From the NCBI RefSeq assembly GCF_001559865.1, contig NZ_LOHE01000031.1, positions 1 to 58,145 of the forward strand: 58,145 bases of DNA, written 5' to 3'. Of this stretch, positions 55,879 to 58,145 are shown piece after piece. Under the pieces are notes generated by a model, which searched no databases, was not told where the DNA came from, and saw nothing but the letters and a program-made list of their open reading frames with translations. Source of the DNA: Abyssisolibacter fermentans (GTDB lineage Bacteria; Bacillota; Clostridia; Tissierellales; MCWD3). The position numbers and the translations under genes were made by a program. Position 1 is the first letter of the stretch, and each line of letters begins with the position of its first letter.

Positions 55879-56730
55879 ATGGAAAGTAATAAAGTACAAA
55901 GTGAATTAATTGTTAAAACGCAAAGAAATGATGTGCTAAAACTATTTGCAATGATTACAATGCTTATAGACCACGTAGGGGAAGTATTTTTTCCAAGAAT
56001 ATTGACTTTAAGAGTTATAGGAAGGTTAGCATTGCCAATATTTGCATATCAAATAGCCATAGGATATAGTAAGACTTCTAATTTAAAAAATTATGTTAAA
56101 AGATTATTAGTATTTGCATTGATTTCACAAATACCATTTTGTTTAGTTTTTTCTAGACCATGGTATACGTTGAATATTCTTTTTGCATTTTTATTATCTA
56201 TTTTAGTATTGTATGTGTATGATAAGGGGATTGCTTATGTTTCTAATTATAGAAAAGAAAAAAATAATAAGAATCTTTTACTAGCAGTGGTAACGTTTAT
56301 TGGGCTTGTTTTAATAATTATAATGCCTGAAGTATTAACTATGATGACTCATCATGCAATTATAGAATGCAGTTATTATTCATCTTTGATGGTACTACTA
56401 TTTCATATCTTGCATGATAAAAAATTAAATATGGTTATTGGATATATATTTTTGTCAGTATTACAGATTCAAATCCTTGGAGCATATAAGATTTCTCATA
56501 GTTTAAAAGTTAGTCCAGTTGAATGTTTATTTAGATTTAAAGAAATATGGCAAGTCGTAAGTAGTAAATTTTATATATATACACTTCAAGCAAATAGTAT
56601 ATTTGCATTAATAGCAATATATGTATTAGAGTCAATAAAACCAAAATTCAAGTTGAATAAGTATATAGGATATTGGTTTTATCCAGTACATCTAGTAGTA
56701 TTAATGGCAATTAATTGGATAATAAATTAA
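55879..56730 (+). CDS. TraX family membrane protein, copy 2
   Basis: 283 aa, AAAGGAGGCG ribosome binding site. Same fold and signatures as copy 1: QRNDVLKLFAMITMLIDHVG, IGRLALPIFAYQIAIGYSKT, and the C-terminal KYIGYWFYPVHLVVL. The N-terminal 90 residues are highly similar between the two proteins while the middle (about 90-230) differs strongly, as expected for a shared catalytic core and changed substrate or partner region. The D/H in LIDHVG is retained; the last motif keeps YPxH. It has its own terminator, so it need not be co-transcribed with copy 1. Confidence 0.9.
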   Translation: MESNKVQSELIVKTQRNDVLKLFAMITMLIDHVGEVFFPRILTLRVIGRLALPIFAYQIAIGYSKTSNLKNYVKRLLVFALISQIPFCLVFSRPWYTLNILFAFLLSILVLYVYDKGIAYVSNYRKEKNNKNLLLAVVTFIGLVLIIIMPEVLTMMTHHAIIECSYYSSLMVLLFHILHDKKLNMVIGYIFLSVLQIQILGAYKISHSLKVSPVECLFRFKEIWQVVSSKFYIYTLQANSIFALIAIYVLESIKPKFKLNKYIGYWFYPVHLVVLMAINWIIN

Positions 56731-57107
56731 AATTTCATATAATAATTTAAAATCCTACTTGATTAATTTGTTATCAAGTAGGATTTTTTTGATGTTAGAA
56801 GTATTAATATCTAATTATTATTTAAAACGTGATATATAAAAATATTTTACAACAAGAATATAATTTTAATTTTTACTTAAGTATGTATCTATATTTATTG
56901 GTCTCGTTCTTAGTATTATTATGTAGATTTGTATTCATTATTTATTAATGGATATTTTAACATTTTTAAAAATCATATAGACATTTATAATATTAATGAA
57001 TATGCAAAGAATATTAAATAGGAGACAAAAGAAGATTATAAAAAAATTAATTTAGTAAAATACAATATTTTTATCTTATCAAAATTTATTTTGAGAGGAG
57101 AATTAGT
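56731..57107. other. Gap between TraX copy 2 and the PAP2-like gene
   Basis: 377 nt. Terminator at 56750-56790, otherwise AT-rich without an ORF above 20 codons that I can support. The ribosome binding site AGGAG (57096-57100) for the next gene is at its end. Confidence 0.5.
56750..56790 (+). terminator. Terminator of TraX copy 2
   Basis: AAATCCTACTTGAT (56750-56763) pairs perfectly with ATCAAGTAGGATTT (56773-56786), 9-nt loop, followed by TTTT. Confidence 0.92.
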
Positions 57108-57773
57108 GTGAAAAAAATCAAAGAGAATATTTTGGGGTTGAGTTTTTTATTATCAATTCCATTAATCAATATATCTTATAAATTATTAAATAATGCAGAT
57201 AGAGGTGTATATAGTCTATTAACTGATATAGACAGGGCAGTACCTTTTCTAAAAATATTTATTTTACCTTATATATTTTGGTATATTTATGTTTTGGGTG
57301 GACTCGTATATTTATGTTTTAAAAATAAAAAAGTATATTACATAGCCCTAGCTAGTTTAAATATTGGGTTAATAATTTGTTCAGTTTTATATTATTATTT
57401 TCAAACAACGGTATTAAGACCAGAGCTTGTAGACAACGATATATTAACAAGGCTAGTAACTTTTATATATAACCATGATCAACCATATAATTGTTTTCCT
57501 AGTACACATGTTACAACAACTTATATAGTTATGAAAGGAATTAATGCTATTAAAATCTATAAAAGTTTTAAATTACTTACTAATATAATTGGAATACTCA
57601 TTATATTGTCTACGCAATTTGTAAAACAGCATGTGATTTTAGATTTAATATTTGCGATATTATTAGGTGAAATAGTATATAAAATTGTTGAGTTTTTAAG
57701 CAATGATGGAGGAGTTATTTTGAAAAAGAAAATAATTTCGTTATTGACTATGAAAAAAAAATTAGAAAATTGA
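57108..57773 (+). CDS. PAP2-like membrane phosphatase/transferase
   Basis: 221 aa from GTG 57108 with AGGAG 7 nt upstream. About six hydrophobic helices. The PAP2/inositolphosphotransferase-type motifs are visible: YNCFPSTHVTTT (motif 2, about residue 128) and QHVILDLIFAILLGE (motif 3, about 167); the K-x6-RP motif 1 is represented only by LRPEL. It probably removes or transfers phosphate on a lipid or lipid-linked molecule at the membrane. Which substrate is not evident; the TraX neighbours hint at envelope lipid or polymer modification. Confidence 0.8.
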   Translation: MKKIKENILGLSFLLSIPLINISYKLLNNADRGVYSLLTDIDRAVPFLKIFILPYIFWYIYVLGGLVYLCFKNKKVYYIALASLNIGLIICSVLYYYFQTTVLRPELVDNDILTRLVTFIYNHDQPYNCFPSTHVTTTYIVMKGINAIKIYKSFKLLTNIIGILIILSTQFVKQHVILDLIFAILLGEIVYKIVEFLSNDGGVILKKKIISLLTMKKKLEN

Positions 57774-57863
57774 TGTGGAAAATAATATTGGAAAATAGCA
57801 TTATAAATTAGAATAAATAATGTTATTGCCTTGATAAAGTAACAAAGAAAAAATATAAGTTAG

Positions 57864-57898
57864 GGAGCCTATGAAATTGATATTTCATGGGTTTTTTA
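57864..57898 (+). terminator. Terminator of the PAP2-like gene
   Basis: AGCCTATGAAAT (57866-57877) pairs with ATTTCATGGGTT (57882-57893, two G-T pairs), 4-nt loop, then TTTT. Confidence 0.8.
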
Positions 57899-58084
57899 TA
57901 TAATAATATTTAGTAAGAGTTCAAAAATTGATAGTAGTTAGGGTCAAACTTAGAGGTAAGTGTAGCTCAATGTTTATGGGTTGAAACCATACAAGACATT
58001 TTTTTTTTTACTCGGAGATGCCTAAATTTTTATGATAATAAAAAGATGAAAAAATGTAGGCATCAATGTCGTGGTCAAAAAATG

Positions 58085-58145
58085 TCATGTAGCTTCTAAA
58101 GGATTTATTGGTTTGATTTCTTTAGGGTACTGCTCTGTGAGTATG
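58085..58145 (-). CDS. C-terminal fragment of a minus-strand gene
   Basis: The last 19 codons of a frame that enters from the right: ...ILTEQYPKEIKPINPLEAT then TGA (58085-58087). The mixed composition and the stem-loop at 58017-58064 just downstream suggest a real gene end. Family cannot be told from 19 residues. Confidence 0.35.
   Translation of the reverse strand, partial: ILTEQYPKEIKPINPLEAT

Larger units (their letters stand above)
57774..58145. other. Right-hand end of the window
   Basis: 372 nt. Terminator at 57864-57898, a T10 run near 58001-58010, a large stem-loop (GATGCCTA at 58017 with TAGGCATC at 58057-58064) and the last codons of a minus-strand gene (58085-58145) that continues beyond the window. 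Confidence 0.5.

Noticed and set aside
58017-58064. Stem-loop GATGCCTA...TAGGCATC as a terminator of the right-edge gene
   Set aside because: The stem is good but in the minus-strand direction it is followed by an A-run rather than a T-run, so termination is not supported; left as an unassigned hairpin.
1-58145. CRISPR arrays, tRNA and rRNA genes
   Set aside because: I saw no regularly spaced direct repeats and no TTCGAATCC-like T-arm with a matching acceptor stem; nothing could be supported.

Overview
The window is AT-rich chromosomal DNA from a low-GC, Gram-positive anaerobe, most likely a member of the Clostridia. Support for this: strong AGGAGG-type ribosome binding sites with frequent GTG/TTG starts, S-layer-homology (SLH) surface proteins, an EtfAB-linked (electron-confurcating) lactate dehydrogenase operon, a GlcT/RAT-controlled glucose PTS, and a Wadjet defence locus. 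I cannot name the genus from sequence alone. I see no tRNA, rRNA or CRISPR array.

Layout. (1) 0.3-16.5 kb: surface region with two giant exported proteins (2225 and 2558 aa; the second ends in three SLH domains) and an SLH-M23 peptidase-like protein. (2) 16.7-20 kb: small genes (SDR reductase, EVE-domain protein, MmcQ/YjbR protein) and a membrane diguanylate cyclase. (3) 20.8-27.3 kb: lactate operon: lactate permease, nickel-pincer lactate racemase LarA, EtfB, EtfA with one extra [4Fe-4S] domain, and an FAD lactate dehydrogenase, the gene content of the Acetobacterium woodii lct cluster. (4) 27.4-32.3 kb: a frameshifted phosphoribosyltransferase, a MITE-like element with perfect 15-bp inverted ends and a 5-bp target duplication, msrA, and a 7TM/triple-PAS/GGDEF sensor. 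(5) 32.7-40.7 kb: complete type II Wadjet operon jetABCD. (6) 41.5-43.6 kb: two decayed ABC exporter genes. (7) 44.6-50.7 kb: oligopeptide importer oppABCDF. (8) 50.8-54.0 kb: glcT, the RAT antiterminator overlapping a terminator, then ptsG. (9) 54.3-57.8 kb: two tandem TraX-family membrane acyltransferase paralogs with a truncated group II intron 3' end between them, then a PAP2-like membrane protein.

How it fits together: the cell appears to take up and ferment peptides, glucose and lactate. Lactate of either chirality enters by the permease, LarA interconverts D and L forms, and LctD-EtfBA should drive NAD+ reduction by consuming reduced ferredoxin. The two GGDEF proteins keep catalytic and product-inhibition motifs and so should make c-di-GMP, a plausible regulator of surface genes. 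Wadjet should restrict circular plasmids.

The least explained signals are non-coding: a two-hairpin element present twice (28228 and 43728) with an invariant GTGAATCGCTTA linker, identical spacing and compensatory changes in the first stem; an unrelated ~70-nt hairpin repeat present twice in opposite orientations; and the MITE-like element that carries one copy of each.
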